Origin: an uncultured Flavobacteriales bacterium | Lineage (GTDB): Bacteria; Bacteroidota; Bacteroidia; Flavobacteriales; BACL11 | Direction: 5' to 3' | Assembly (NCBI GenBank): GCA_950069165.1 | Contig: CATMIT010000015.1 | Span: forward strand, 1-23,916 | Length of the DNA stretch: 23,916 bases | Shown here: piece after piece, positions 12,950 through 21,830 of the stretch | Layout: the number at the start of each line of letters is the position of its first letter | Numbering within the stretch: the stretch's first letter is position 1 | Notes under the pieces: model-generated | Seen by the model: only the letters and a program-made list of their open reading frames with translations | Databases searched by the model: none | Told to the model about the DNA's origin: nothing | Made by a program: the position numbers and the translations under genes

Positions 12950-15808
12950 TTAGTAAAGTTCGACAAGAAGAGATAAATAAATCATTCTTCCTATATAAGG
13001 ACCACCATAAACTTCATAGTGTTTATTGTCTAAAAGGTTAGCAGCACCCACTTTTATAGTTGATTTTAGCTTTGGTAATTCTTTACTGATTTGTGCATCC
13101 AACAAGGAGTAAGTAGGCACAAAACCAGTAAACTGAGGAGAGCCCTCAAACTGAAATCCTTCTACCCATTTATAGTTAATACTAAAACCGTAATTTTTTA
13201 AAATATTATGATTGTTACTAAAATGAAGATCTCGCCCAACTAAGCCTATATTGTACTTATATTCAGGTGTATTATAGGCAGGAATAATAGGATCCTCAGT
13301 TCCTTTTTCGTTTAGTTTGTTCCAAGTAAAATTACCATTAATCGTAAAATTAGGATTCAAAAAATAATTAAGCCCAATGGATGCTCCTTGAGTAGTTACT
13401 GTATTTTCTGCATTTGCTGCAATTCGATATGCTTGAATGGATGGTAAGGAGACAGAATATCCACCAGATTGCTCAAAGTAATTAAATTTAACTCCAATTT
13501 TGTATCCAATAAAATCGGTATATTCTGAGTAATAATAGTTCGCATCCAAATATAGCCTGTCAAAAAGGGTTGTTCTATAGCCAATCTCAATAGATTTAGC
13601 TTGTTCTGGGCGTATTGGGTCAATCTTGAAAAACCTTAAACTATCCACATGAGGTATGGCTGGTAAATAGTAATTAATTAATGATTGAACAGTCACCATA
13701 TTTTCCATTGAGTTGTCATAATGCGGACCTCCATCAGAACCATGTCCTGCAATATTCCCAATAAGAATTGCTCTTCCGGCATTATAATACAAATACTGAT
13801 CGGAAAGTGTTGGATTCCTAATTGCAGAAGAAAAAGAAAGGCGAATAATATCCTTTTCAGTTGGCTTATAAACAATAGAAGCGGCTGGAGAAAAGAGATA
13901 ATCAAAATTCTCATTTTTATCTAAGCGGAAAGTAGAACTAAAAGTTAATCTATCTTCTTGCACTTTTTTTTCAAATCCAACATATACTCCAAACTCTTTA
14001 TTAATAATTGGAACATCATTAGTGTCAATAAATATTGTTCCCTTTGAATCAGGGTTATATTGTCTGAAATTAGCTCCAATTTTTATTTTTTCTAAGTCAT
14101 TATTTAAGACATAATATTCCCCATGAATATGATTCAGTGCAGATTTGTCGTAAAAACCCGTACCACCTTCCAAATAAGATGTTTTAGACGTAATCTCTTT
14201 TAATGCTAGTTCAAATTCTGGTGTTCCTGGAATTAATCGACTATCATCTACTATTTCTCTAGTAGCATCATGTGCTGCAATGATGGCATCTGTATTTGCT
14301 AATAATACTGAATCACTCAATATGAACCAATTTTCAAATGTGATAGTATCTCCCATAAAACCCCAAATAGTTTGTGGTGGATTTCCCCCAAATCCAATAA
14401 GAGAAGGCGTTCCCCAGGTTACATTACTCCATCCGAAATTATTTCTGAATTTATTTTTATATTTTGAATACCAACTTTGGTTTTTTCCAGCAAGCTCTTG
14501 TAGTTTTAGGGCAGTAAATACCGCATCATAAGATTTGCCAGCATCTTCTTGTGAGCGATACATTCTTAAAAAAAACTTATCTTTTTGATTGATTTCTAAT
14601 CGGTTTTGAAAAAACTGAATTCCTTTTAAACTAAATCGATTTTCTCCCTGATAAACAGTAGTTCCTGTACCATAATTTAGGGCGTATATAAGCTCTGTAT
14701 TTTCTTTTATTCTATAATGCAAAGCCGTTCCGAATTTTAAGTTCCTAGTATTATAATCTACTATATCTTTTTCCATATATCCAGTTCTGTGGAATTTTCC
14801 AAGCCCAGGATATTGAATATAATTCAAATTAAGGTTAGAAGTCATATCATTTAAATTACCATCTGTATCCTCATCTCCATAACGGTTTACCGCATCATAC
14901 CCTCCGGGGTTGTTTTCATCCATATCTGTACCATCTACAGCAGCTAAATTATTGGCTTCCCAGTCGTAAGCCTGCATATAAGAGAAGTTGATTTTATAAG
15001 CAAACTTTTCCTCTCCATCCTTATTTTTAAAAACCTGAGCTAATCGAAAAGCATTCTCAAGAAGACTTCTCTCCCCAGCTTTGAGTAATATCGAAAGTCC
15101 TGGTTTGATAAAGGGATTTCTGGTAGTTATGCTGATTACTCCATTAAAAGCGTTTGGTCCATAATATGCCGAACTTGCCCCTTGTATAATTTCTACTTTC
15201 ATTACATCCAATTCGGAGGAACCTAAAAAATTACCTAAGGAGAAATTCAGTCCTGGAGCTTGGTTATCCACTCCATCAATTATTTGCAAAGAACGAACAG
15301 GGGATGTGCTATTAAACCCTCTGGTATTAATGATTTTAAAACCCAAACTGGCAGCTGTAATATCCACTCCTTTAAGCGCTCCTAATCCATCATAAAAATT
15401 AGCCGCTGGTGTTTCTTTTATGGCAATAATGTCCATGGTTTCAATGGTAAGTGGCGATTCTTTTTGTTTTTCGGTAAGCCTACTATCAACCACCCTAACT
15501 TCCTTTAAAGTTTTACTATCTGATGAAAGAAAAATGATTCTGTTTCTTTTGTTACCATCCACAACAACCTCTTTATTTGCATATCCTAAATAACTTATTA
15601 TTAGGATTATAGGAAAGTTATCTGAAGTATTAATTTCAAAATATCCATCTAAATTTGTTGCTGTGCCAATGGATGTGCCTTTGATAATAACATTAGCACC
15701 AATCAAAGTTTCCTTTGTATTATTATCTATAATTTTACCCCTAATAGTAGTTTGAGCAAAAATAATTTGAAAACTAAAAAGTAAAAAAAGAGTAAAAATC
15801 TTATTCAT
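12950..15808 (-). CDS. TonB-dependent outer-membrane receptor with N-terminal carboxypeptidase-regulatory-like domain
   Basis: The 952-residue protein has a signal peptide (about 1-18), then a CarboxypepD_reg-like beta-sandwich (about 20-105, TTIRGKIIDNNTKETLIGAN and NLDGYFEI). A plug domain follows (about 120-230), with the typical SLQIIDGVDNQAPG and VEIIQGASSAYYGPNAFNGV. A 22-stranded barrel then ends in the C-terminal strand IYLSLLVELY. The regulatory domain and plug resemble general TonB-dependent transporters of Bacteroidota. No SusD-like lipoprotein lies beside it, so it is not a standard SusCD glycan system. Substrate unknown. The downstream T9SS-exported hydrolase-fold protein is likely encoded on the same transcript. 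The plus-strand pabC-like gene begins 48 bases upstream, with no exact -7 match between them. Confidence 0.95.
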   Translation of the reverse strand: MNKIFTLFLLFSFQIIFAQTTIRGKIIDNNTKETLIGANVIIKGTSIGTATNLDGYFEINTSDNFPIILIISYLGYANKEVVVDGNKRNRIIFLSSDSKTLKEVRVVDSRLTEKQKESPLTIETMDIIAIKETPAANFYDGLGALKGVDITAASLGFKIINTRGFNSTSPVRSLQIIDGVDNQAPGLNFSLGNFLGSSELDVMKVEIIQGASSAYYGPNAFNGVISITTRNPFIKPGLSILLKAGERSLLENAFRLAQVFKNKDGEEKFAYKINFSYMQAYDWEANNLAAVDGTDMDENNPGGYDAVNRYGDEDTDGNLNDMTSNLNLNYIQYPGLGKFHRTGYMEKDIVDYNTRNLKFGTALHYRIKENTELIYALNYGTGTTVYQGENRFSLKGIQFFQNRLEINQKDKFFLRMYRSQEDAGKSYDAVFTALKLQELAGKNQSWYSKYKNKFRNNFGWSNVTWGTPSLIGFGGNPPQTIWGFMGDTITFENWFILSDSVLLANTDAIIAAHDATREIVDDSRLIPGTPEFELALKEITSKTSYLEGGTGFYDKSALNHIHGEYYVLNNDLEKIKIGANFRQYNPDSKGTIFIDTNDVPIINKEFGVYVGFEKKVQEDRLTFSSTFRLDKNENFDYLFSPAASIVYKPTEKDIIRLSFSSAIRNPTLSDQYLYYNAGRAILIGNIAGHGSDGGPHYDNSMENMVTVQSLINYYLPAIPHVDSLRFFKIDPIRPEQAKSIEIGYRTTLFDRLYLDANYYYSEYTDFIGYKIGVKFNYFEQSGGYSVSLPSIQAYRIAANAENTVTTQGASIGLNYFLNPNFTINGNFTWNKLNEKGTEDPIIPAYNTPEYKYNIGLVGRDLHFSNNHNILKNYGFSINYKWVEGFQFEGSPQFTGFVPTYSLLDAQISKELPKLKSTIKVGAANLLDNKHYEVYGGPYIGRMIYLSLLVELY

Positions 15809-15856
15809 AAAAAATAATTAAATAAGTTCGCAAAATACAATTTTAATAGCATTTTA

Positions 15857-16687
15857 ATGTCACCTATTATTTTCAATCATAAAATCATAAACAAAAAGGA
15901 CTGTAAAATTTCTTTGGAGAATAGAGCTTTTTTGTATGGTGATGGCTTGTTTGAAAGTGTAAAAATAATAAATGGAAAAGCCATTAATTTAGAGGCTCAT
16001 CTTAACCGATTATTTGCAGGCGCTTTATTGATGAATCTGAAAATAGTTGCAAGCAAAAATGATTTTAGAAATGATATTGAGCGTTTGCTAATTAAGAATA
16101 AAATTACCAAAGGAGGAAGCCTAAAAATCTTATTATTCAGAGATGAGGGAGGAAAATATTTGCCAGAGAATAATCAAACATCTTGCCTAATAATAAGTAA
16201 ATTTTCTGACAAAATTTTATTTACCTTAAATAAAAAAGGAGTGGCACTAGGGCTTTATAAAACGCAACTCAAACCCATTAATAAGCTGTCAAATTATAAA
16301 ACAATGAGTGCCTTGCAATCTGTAATGTGCTCGCTTGATGCAAAACAAAAAGGAAAGGATGATTGTTTGATGTTCAACACAGAAAACCGCATTATTGAAA
16401 GTGCAAATTCTAATATTTTTTATGTGAAAAACAATATCGTATTCACTCCCCCACTAGGAGAAGGATGTGTGGATGGCACAATGCGAAATTGTATTTTGAG
16501 TTTAAAAGATTTAGAATATAAAATAGTAGAAAGTAAGGTTAAAATAGGAGATATTTTAGAGGCAGAGGAAGTGTTTTTGACTAATGCAATACAAGGGGTG
16601 AGATGGGTTAGTCATATTAAAGAGCAACAATTTACTGAGAAAAAAGTGGCAAAATTACTGACCAGCAAAATCAATCAATTAGTTTAA
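15857..16687 (+). CDS. Class IV PLP-dependent aminotransferase, aminodeoxychorismate lyase-like (PabC)
   Basis: This family includes 4-amino-4-deoxychorismate lyase (PabC, p-aminobenzoate for folate), branched-chain and D-amino-acid aminotransferases. The 276-residue protein shows NRAFLYGDGLFESVKI (22-37), the PLP Schiff-base Lys148 in LSNYKTMS (144-151), ESANSNIFYV (181-190), which positions the cofactor, and the phosphate-binding turn DGTMRN (206-211). Length and sequence look more like PabC than the longer IlvE type, but substrate assignment among class IV enzymes is uncertain. Its last 9 bases overlap the 3' end of algH on the other strand. Divergent from the TonB receptor gene. Confidence 0.85.
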   Translation: MSPIIFNHKIINKKDCKISLENRAFLYGDGLFESVKIINGKAINLEAHLNRLFAGALLMNLKIVASKNDFRNDIERLLIKNKITKGGSLKILLFRDEGGKYLPENNQTSCLIISKFSDKILFTLNKKGVALGLYKTQLKPINKLSNYKTMSALQSVMCSLDAKQKGKDDCLMFNTENRIIESANSNIFYVKNNIVFTPPLGEGCVDGTMRNCILSLKDLEYKIVESKVKIGDILEAEEVFLTNAIQGVRWVSHIKEQQFTEKKVAKLLTSKINQLV

Positions 16688-17233
16688 AAAAGGATCAGAA
16701 GGAAGGTTGATCCAAATAGCATATTTGGCATCCATTTTTTTAATAAAGGAGCTCCAAAGCTCTTTGTTTGAGCTTAATTTCATGCAACTTTCTTTATCAG
16801 CAGGAACTGTAATCCATGTGTTTTCTCTTATTTCCTTTAGCAGTTGGCCTTCATCCCAGCCAGAATAGCCAGCAAAAAATCGAATATTACTACTATCCAC
16901 CTCATTATTCTCTACCATTTTTCTAACTACTTGAAAATCGCCTCCCCAAAAAAGTCCGTCTAAAATTTCTTGAGAGCCCTCAATTTTTTCACCTAAGGTG
17001 TGCACATAATGCAAGGAATTCTTTTCAACAGGACCACCAATATAAATTGGAAAACTTGATTTTGGAAAGTTCTCAATTAGATGATGTACCTTTATTTTGG
17101 TGGGTTGGTTTAGCACAAATCCAACACTTTCAATTTTGTTGTGGACTGCCAAGAGAATTACAGATCTGAAAAAATTGGAGTCATCCATAGATGGCTCCGA
17201 AATCAACAATCTTCCTTTTTTTGGTTTTAACAT
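16679..17233 (-). CDS. YqgE/AlgH family protein
   Basis: The 184-residue protein matches the YqgE/AlgH (UPF0301) family throughout. It begins PKKGRLLISEPSMDDSNFFRSV, continues with VGFVLNQPT (37-45), then IYIGGPVEKNSLHYVHT, and has FFAGYSGWDEGQLLKEI in the second half. The family's biochemical role is not established; in Pseudomonas it was linked to alginate regulation, which need not apply here. The start ATG is at 17233, 47 bases from the divergent pdxH start. It converges on the pabC-like gene with a 9-base stop overlap. No signal peptide or membrane span, so a cytosolic protein. Confidence 0.93.
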   Translation of the reverse strand: MLKPKKGRLLISEPSMDDSNFFRSVILLAVHNKIESVGFVLNQPTKIKVHHLIENFPKSSFPIYIGGPVEKNSLHYVHTLGEKIEGSQEILDGLFWGGDFQVVRKMVENNEVDSSNIRFFAGYSGWDEGQLLKEIRENTWITVPADKESCMKLSSNKELWSSFIKKMDAKYAIWINLPSDPFLN

Positions 17234-17252
17234 TTAAGCCGGTTATTTTTAT

Positions 17253-17260
17253 TAGTTTTG
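17253..17260 (+). promoter_or_regulatory. -7 element upstream of pdxH
   Basis: TAGTTTTG fits TAnnTTTG. The predicted start is near 17265, about 16 bases before the GTG start of pdxH. No TTG lies at the expected -33 spacing. It sits in the 47-base gap shared with the divergent algH gene. Confidence 0.45.
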
Positions 17261-17280
17261 GGGCTAATATATAATAAAAG

Positions 17281-17928
17281 GTGAGCGATTTTAAAAACAA
17301 GATAAAACATTTAAGAGAAGATTTCAACAGGTATAAAATAGATTTTAAAAATCTTCCTGAGCATCCACTGAGTTTGTTTGATAAATGGATGGAGCAAGCA
17401 TTAAATGAAAACAAGGAAGCCAATGCCTTTGTTTTATCCACCGTTTCTAATAAGAATATTCCTTCATCAAGAGTTCTTTTATTAAGAGATTTTGATAAGA
17501 AGGGCTTTACCTTTTTTACAAATTATAATAGTATAAAATCCAATGATATTGAAAACAACAATTATGTGGCTTTAAATTTTTATTGGCCAGAATTTCAAAG
17601 ACAAGTGCGGATTGTCGGAAAAGCGGAAAAAATATCAAATTTAGATAGTGATAAATATTTTAGTTCCAGACCAAGAGAGAGTCAGCTAGGGGCATGGGTA
17701 TCTGAGCAAAGTACTGTAATTCCATTAGATACTGCATTTGCAAATAAAATGGAAAATATGGAAAGTAAATTTGAGGGGGAAAAGGTGGAAAGACCTTTGT
17801 ATTGGGGAGGATACCGAGTTACACCAATAAGCATAGAGTTTTGGCAAGGGCGCCCATCTCGCTTACACGATAGGGTAAGATATACATTAGATAAAAGAAA
17901 ATGGAAATCTGACCGACTATCTCCTTAA
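17281..17928 (+). CDS. pdxH: Pyridoxamine 5'-phosphate oxidase
   Basis: PdxH oxidises pyridoxamine or pyridoxine 5'-phosphate to pyridoxal 5'-phosphate with FMN and oxygen. The 215 residues align by eye with the E. coli enzyme from end to end: IKHLREDFNRYKIDFKNLPEHP (N-terminal substrate helix), SSRVLLLRDFDKKGFTFFTN (62-81), FQRQVRIVGKAEK (105-117), SRPRESQLGAWVSEQS (129-144), FWQGRPSRLHDR (187-198) and the terminal DRLSP. The start is a GTG at 17281; no in-frame ATG gives a better fit, and MSDFKNKIKHLRED matches the family N terminus. The gene links functionally to RibBA in the same window, since it needs FMN. Its stop lies 3 bases from the bTHX stop on the other strand. Confidence 0.97.
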   Translation: MSDFKNKIKHLREDFNRYKIDFKNLPEHPLSLFDKWMEQALNENKEANAFVLSTVSNKNIPSSRVLLLRDFDKKGFTFFTNYNSIKSNDIENNNYVALNFYWPEFQRQVRIVGKAEKISNLDSDKYFSSRPRESQLGAWVSEQSTVIPLDTAFANKMENMESKFEGEKVERPLYWGGYRVTPISIEFWQGRPSRLHDRVRYTLDKRKWKSDRLSP

Positions 17929-17931
17929 AGA

Positions 17932-18168
17932 TTAATCCTTCTTTTTAGTTGTTGCTTTTTTCTTAGTTGCAGCTTTCTTTTTAGTTGTTTTTTTAGCAGT
18001 TGTTTTCTTCTTTGTTACTGTTTTTTCTACTACTGCTACTTTTTCTACTTGTTTCTTTTCTACTTTCTTTGCAACAAAAGTAACCTTAGCTTTTTTCCTT
18101 GGTCTTATTTTTCCAAAAGAACCCATTCTGATTTTACCTCTTTTTGTTTTTCTGTCTCCTTTTCCCAT
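17932..18168 (-). CDS. Small ribosomal subunit protein bTHX with a long lysine-rich tail
   Basis: The first 26 residues (MGKGDRKTKRGKIRMGSFGK then IRPRKK) match the tiny basic 30S protein THX, which sits at the head of the small subunit in Thermus and has a homologue in Bacteroidota. The following ~50 residues are an unusual tail with short repeats of TTKKK, ATKKK and TTAKK type, resembling histone H1-like tails. Total length is 78 residues, well above the ~26 of Thermus THX. It has its own likely -7 element at 18193-18186 and follows trmH after 37 bases. The converging pdxH stop is 3 bases away. The rRNA-binding role of the core is known; the role of the tail is not. Confidence 0.82.
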   Translation of the reverse strand: MGKGDRKTKRGKIRMGSFGKIRPRKKAKVTFVAKKVEKKQVEKVAVVEKTVTKKKTTAKKTTKKKAATKKKATTKKKD

Positions 18169-18185
18169 TTAAATAATTTAAGCGC

Positions 18186-18193
18186 CAAATATA
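18186..18193 (-). promoter_or_regulatory. -7 element upstream of bTHX
   Basis: Read on the minus strand the site is TATATTTG, an exact TAnnTTTG match. It lies between the trmH stop and the bTHX start, giving a leader of about 12 bases. No -33 TTG at standard spacing was found; that region lies inside the end of trmH. Confidence 0.5.
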
Positions 18194-18205
18194 ATAATTT
18201 CTATA

Positions 18206-18892
18206 TTATGAGCTGATTAACTCCAGAATAAATCTTTTCTCAATAAGAACGGATTCCTTTATGCTGTTGCGCAACCAATTGAGCAGTACCTCATCTCTCT
18301 CTTTTTCAGTTAGTTGCCAATTAATTGTAGATGCTCTTATTTTACTAACAATTGCTTGAAGGCAAAGGGCTGCTGCTACCGAAATATTATAGCTTTCAGT
18401 AAATCCGTACATAGGAATTTTTACTTTTTCATCTGACATTTGTAATCCTAAGTCCGATAGTCCTTTTTTCTCCGCTCCAAAAAGTAAAGCAATTTTACCA
18501 TTAATTACATCAATATCATGGATGCTTTTTGCATTGTGTGGGGTAGTGGCCAATATTTTAAACCCCTCTTTTTTTAAACTCTGTAAGCATTCTTTTGTAT
18601 TGTTTTTATTCTGATTATAAAAAGTTTCTGTTAGCCATTTTGAAGAGCCTAACGACACATTTGGGTTGGTGTTGTGCTGATTTCTGTTTTCAATGATGTG
18701 GATATTTTGTACTCCAAAACAATCAGCTGTTCTTAGCACTGCACTAGCGTTTTGGGAATGAAAAATATCTTCTAAAACTATTGTTATGTAATTTGTTCTC
18801 TGCTTTAAATTAGCATAAAATAAATTAAGCCGTTCTTCTGTAATAAAGGTAGAAAGATGCCTTATTAATTGCTTTTTTAGTTGAGCATCCAT
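18206..18892 (-). CDS. trmH: SPOUT (TrmH-type) RNA 2'-O-methyltransferase
   Basis: This protein is closest by eye to tRNA (guanosine-18-2'-O)-methyltransferase TrmH, which methylates Gm18 in the D loop. Of its 228 residues, motif 1 is NASAVLRTADCFGV (48-61) with catalytic Arg54, motif 2 is LLFGAEKKGLS (136-146), and motif 3 is IPMYGFTESYNISVAAAL (159-176), which forms the trefoil knot that binds SAM. I chose the ATG at 18892 over an upstream in-frame TTG at 18898. It forms a TAATG junction with the fmt stop, sharing one base, which suggests translational coupling. A 23S rRNA methyltransferase of the same fold is the main alternative. Confidence 0.88.
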   Translation of the reverse strand: MDAQLKKQLIRHLSTFITEERLNLFYANLKQRTNYITIVLEDIFHSQNASAVLRTADCFGVQNIHIIENRNQHNTNPNVSLGSSKWLTETFYNQNKNNTKECLQSLKKEGFKILATTPHNAKSIHDIDVINGKIALLFGAEKKGLSDLGLQMSDEKVKIPMYGFTESYNISVAAALCLQAIVSKIRASTINWQLTEKERDEVLLNWLRNSIKESVLIEKRFILELISS

Positions 18893-19872
18893 TAGCAAGC
18901 TCTAAATTGATTCTTCATTTGAAAGCCAGCCAAGAAACTTTTAATATCCATTGCTTTTTTCCCTTCCATTTGTAATTGAAGAATGGAAATAAATCCATCA
19001 TTTGTAGCAATTTTAAGATGGGTTTTGTTATCAGTAACAATACTTCCGGCCTCCAATGAATTTGTTTCCACTTCAAAATCAGAAAGTAGTAATTTAACTC
19101 TAACCTGTTTACCGCTTTCCGTTTGCAAATAAAACCAAGCAGAAGGACAAATAGCAACATCTTTTAGAAGTGTATTACCATTAAGGCAAGGAGAAAGCCC
19201 TCTTATCAAATCATGAATTTTTTCCACTGATTGACTCCAATCTATTTGAAGCAATTCCTTATTAATTTTTGGAGCTATTTTATCGGTTAATGCTATGTTT
19301 TGTTCCATTTGCTCTGCTTTGTTGTCTGCAATCTTATCAATGGTTTCTAATAGTAATTCTGTTCCCTTTTGCATCATAATATTATGTAAAATTGCAGCAG
19401 TAATTTTATTATCCAATTCGATTTTTTCTTGTAAAAGAATATTGCCTTCATCTATTTTGTTATTGATAAAAAAAGTGGTTATTCCTGTTTGCTTTTCTCC
19501 ATTTATTAGTACTCGATTTATTGGTGCAGCACCTCTGTAATTAGGTAAAAGGGAGGTATGCAAGTTCACGCATCCTTTTTTCGAAATACGCCAAACAATT
19601 TCTGGCAACATTCTAAAAGCCACTACAATAAATAAATCAGCATTTAAGTTTTGTAATGAAGCTATGAAAGAAGAATCGTTTAAATTATTTGGTTGCAAAA
19701 CCTTAATATTAAGTTCTTGGGCTTTTAACTTTACAGAAGGAGAAATGATTTTTCTTCCTCTGCCTTTTTCTCTGTCAGGCGGACATACAGACGCCACTAC
19801 ATTTATGGAAGCGTGTAATTTCTCCAAAATATAAGCAGAAAAGGGTGGTGTACCAAAAAAGACTATTTTCAT
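18892..19872 (-). CDS. fmt: Methionyl-tRNA formyltransferase
   Basis: Fmt formylates methionyl-initiator tRNA with 10-formyltetrahydrofolate. The product is 326 residues from the ATG at 19872, which places MKIVFFGTPPFSAY at the usual N terminus. A longer frame from a TTG at 19899 would add nine atypical residues and overlap recQ. The formyltransferase core has NLHTSLLPNYRGAAP (103-117) with Asn103 and His105, and IDEGNILLQ with Asp141. The C-terminal OB-like tRNA-binding domain follows to the end. It sits 19 bases after recQ and is coupled to trmH. The distance of the -7 element (19885-19878) suggests a near-leaderless transcript. Confidence 0.97.
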   Translation of the reverse strand: MKIVFFGTPPFSAYILEKLHASINVVASVCPPDREKGRGRKIISPSVKLKAQELNIKVLQPNNLNDSSFIASLQNLNADLFIVVAFRMLPEIVWRISKKGCVNLHTSLLPNYRGAAPINRVLINGEKQTGITTFFINNKIDEGNILLQEKIELDNKITAAILHNIMMQKGTELLLETIDKIADNKAEQMEQNIALTDKIAPKINKELLQIDWSQSVEKIHDLIRGLSPCLNGNTLLKDVAICPSAWFYLQTESGKQVRVKLLLSDFEVETNSLEAGSIVTDNKTHLKIATNDGFISILQLQMEGKKAMDIKSFLAGFQMKNQFRAC

Positions 19873-19877
19873 CTTGG

Positions 19878-19885
19878 CAAATGTA
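19878..19885 (-). promoter_or_regulatory. Candidate -7 element immediately before fmt
   Basis: TACATTTG on the minus strand fits TAnnTTTG. It lies in the 19-base gap between recQ and fmt, and the predicted transcription start coincides with the A of the fmt ATG. A -33 TTG is not at standard spacing. It may supplement read-through from recQ. Confidence 0.35.
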
Positions 19886-19891
19886 AAATAA

Positions 19892-21796
19892 TTACACAAT
19901 CCATGAATATTTATTTTCCATCAGTTTTATTTGTCCGTTATCAATAAGCCATTGCAATACTTTTATAATTTTTTCTTCTCTTACATCCGTTATTGTATTT
20001 ACAATTTCAGAAGAAATCATTTCTTTTTCTGATAAAATATTCTGTAAGTATTTCTTAATTTTCTCAAATTCTAAATCACTTATGTCTAACTTATTTCTTT
20101 CCACACACACATCACATTTTCCACATTTGTAATTGTTTTCTTCCCCAAAATAATCTAATAATTGCTGTGTTCGACAGATGGTGATATTTTCAGAATAAGC
20201 AATTATTGACTCCATCTTTTGTTTTTTTAATTGCTTTCTTTTTTCTAATATTTCTTCTGAAATTCTGATGGTAGATGCCTCTGCCCTGTTTTTTGTAAAG
20301 ATAAGTTTTGGGGCATTTGTTCTTGGCAAATATTTTAAGATTTCTAATTGCTGTAATTTTTCAAGCAAATCCACAACCTGAGTAGGAGGAGAGTTAAATC
20401 TACTGGATAAAGTTTGTTCATTTATCGTTACATAGTTTTCAAAAAGACCACTATAAGAGCGCAATAAAAGTTTGATGAAAGAATCGTAATGCACATTAGC
20501 CACTTGAAAACGATAAAGTTCCGTATTATCCACAATAAAATGTAATTTGGAGGGAGAATGAATGGAATCAGTTAGTTTGATGAATTCTTCTTTTTCCAGA
20601 TATTTTAAAATATTGTAAGTTTTATAGGTCTTCAAATTGTATCTCTCACAAAAGTCATTGATGTCAAATTCAAAACTTTCTCCTTCTGCCGTATCCACTG
20701 CAATATGAAAATAATCTGCTATTTTCTGATAACAATCTCTTATCTCTTGCACGCTTGGAAATTGTGAGAGGACAAAACGATTAAGGTCAATTACATCACT
20801 TTTGTTTGTCAGTAGTATGGCGTAGGCCAATTTACCATCTCGGCCGGCACGCCCTGCTTCCTGAAAATAAGCTTCCAATGATGTTGGCGTGTTGATATGG
20901 ACTACAACTCGCACATTTTCTTTATCAATTCCCATACCAAATGCGTTGGTGGCTACCATTACTCTAATCTCGTTATGAGTCCATTTTTCTTGCTTTTGGT
21001 TTCTGATATCCATATCCAAGCCCGCATGATAATAATCGGAAGAAATATTATGAGTTCTGAGTAGCTGTGTTATTTCCTTTGTCTCTTTTCTGCTACCGAC
21101 ATACACTATTGCACTGCTTTTAAAATGATTCAGAATTTTTACTAATTTGGTTTTTTTATTCTCTGTATTGATTACTACATAGGATAGATATTCTCTTACA
21201 AAGGAGGATTGTAATAAGTGCTTTTCACTAAAAAGAAGTTTATCTTGAATATCATCTATAATATCGGCTGTTGCAGTAGCGGTAAGTGCTAAAATTGGCA
21301 CATCAGGAATTACTTCTCTTATTTCTGCAATATGTAAATAGGATGGCCTGAAATCATATCCCCACTCTGAGATGCAATGTGCTTCATCCACCGTTATCAA
21401 ATTGACATTCATCTGCCGAATTCTTTCTTGTACCATTTTGTTTTGTAACCTTTCTGGTGACAGGTAAAGGAATTTGTAGTTTCCATAAATGCAATTTCCA
21501 AGTGCCACATCCACCTCATTTTTGCTCATTCCTGAGGTGATAGCAACTGATTTTATTCCTTTGGATTTTAGGTGCTCCACTTGGTCTTTCATCAGAGAAA
21601 TTAAAGGAGAAATAACAATGCAAATTCCAGCTTGCATTAAGCAAGGGATTTGAAAACAAACCGATTTACCACCTCCTGTTGGAAGTAGAGCAAGTGTATC
21701 TTTCGTAGCTAATACAGATTGAATTATTTCCTCTTGCATGGGGCGGAAATTAGTATGCCCCCAGTATTTTATAAGTATTTGTTTAGCATTAAACAT
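19892..21796 (-). CDS. recQ: RecQ-family ATP-dependent DNA helicase
   Basis: RecQ is a 3'-5' DNA helicase of recombination and replication-fork repair. The 634 residues carry motif 0 (FRPMQEEII), Walker A LLPTGGGKSVCF (37-48), the DEAH box in VDEAHCISEWGYDFRPSY (136-153), SAT-like LTATAT, and motif VI QEAGRAGRDG. The RQC zinc-binding domain has Cys541, Cys558, Cys561 and Cys564. A winged-helix region follows, and no HRDC domain is evident, so it is a short RecQ of the type common in Bacteroidota. I chose the ATG at 21796; a GTG two codons upstream (21802) is also possible. It follows xerD after 34 bases. Confidence 0.95.
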   Translation of the reverse strand: MFNAKQILIKYWGHTNFRPMQEEIIQSVLATKDTLALLPTGGGKSVCFQIPCLMQAGICIVISPLISLMKDQVEHLKSKGIKSVAITSGMSKNEVDVALGNCIYGNYKFLYLSPERLQNKMVQERIRQMNVNLITVDEAHCISEWGYDFRPSYLHIAEIREVIPDVPILALTATATADIIDDIQDKLLFSEKHLLQSSFVREYLSYVVINTENKKTKLVKILNHFKSSAIVYVGSRKETKEITQLLRTHNISSDYYHAGLDMDIRNQKQEKWTHNEIRVMVATNAFGMGIDKENVRVVVHINTPTSLEAYFQEAGRAGRDGKLAYAILLTNKSDVIDLNRFVLSQFPSVQEIRDCYQKIADYFHIAVDTAEGESFEFDINDFCERYNLKTYKTYNILKYLEKEEFIKLTDSIHSPSKLHFIVDNTELYRFQVANVHYDSFIKLLLRSYSGLFENYVTINEQTLSSRFNSPPTQVVDLLEKLQQLEILKYLPRTNAPKLIFTKNRAEASTIRISEEILEKRKQLKKQKMESIIAYSENITICRTQQLLDYFGEENNYKCGKCDVCVERNKLDISDLEFEKIKKYLQNILSEKEMISSEIVNTITDVREEKIIKVLQWLIDNGQIKLMENKYSWIV

Positions 21797-21830
21797 TTGC
21801 ACGAAATTAGGAAATTTATTCCATTATAAC

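Noticed and set aside
14280..14531. 83-codon plus-strand frame inside the TonB receptor gene
   Set aside because: It is antisense to barrel-coding sequence with no independent support.
17181..17441. 86-codon minus-strand frame opposite pdxH
   Set aside because: It overlaps the conserved pdxH N-terminal half and the algH start, and the translation shows no motif.
18898..18898. TTG start that would lengthen trmH by two residues
   Set aside because: The ATG at 18892 forms a TAATG junction with the fmt stop and is the simpler start.
19899..19899. TTG start that would lengthen fmt by nine residues
   Set aside because: The extra residues do not fit the Fmt N terminus, which begins MKIVFFGTPPF at the ATG at 19872.
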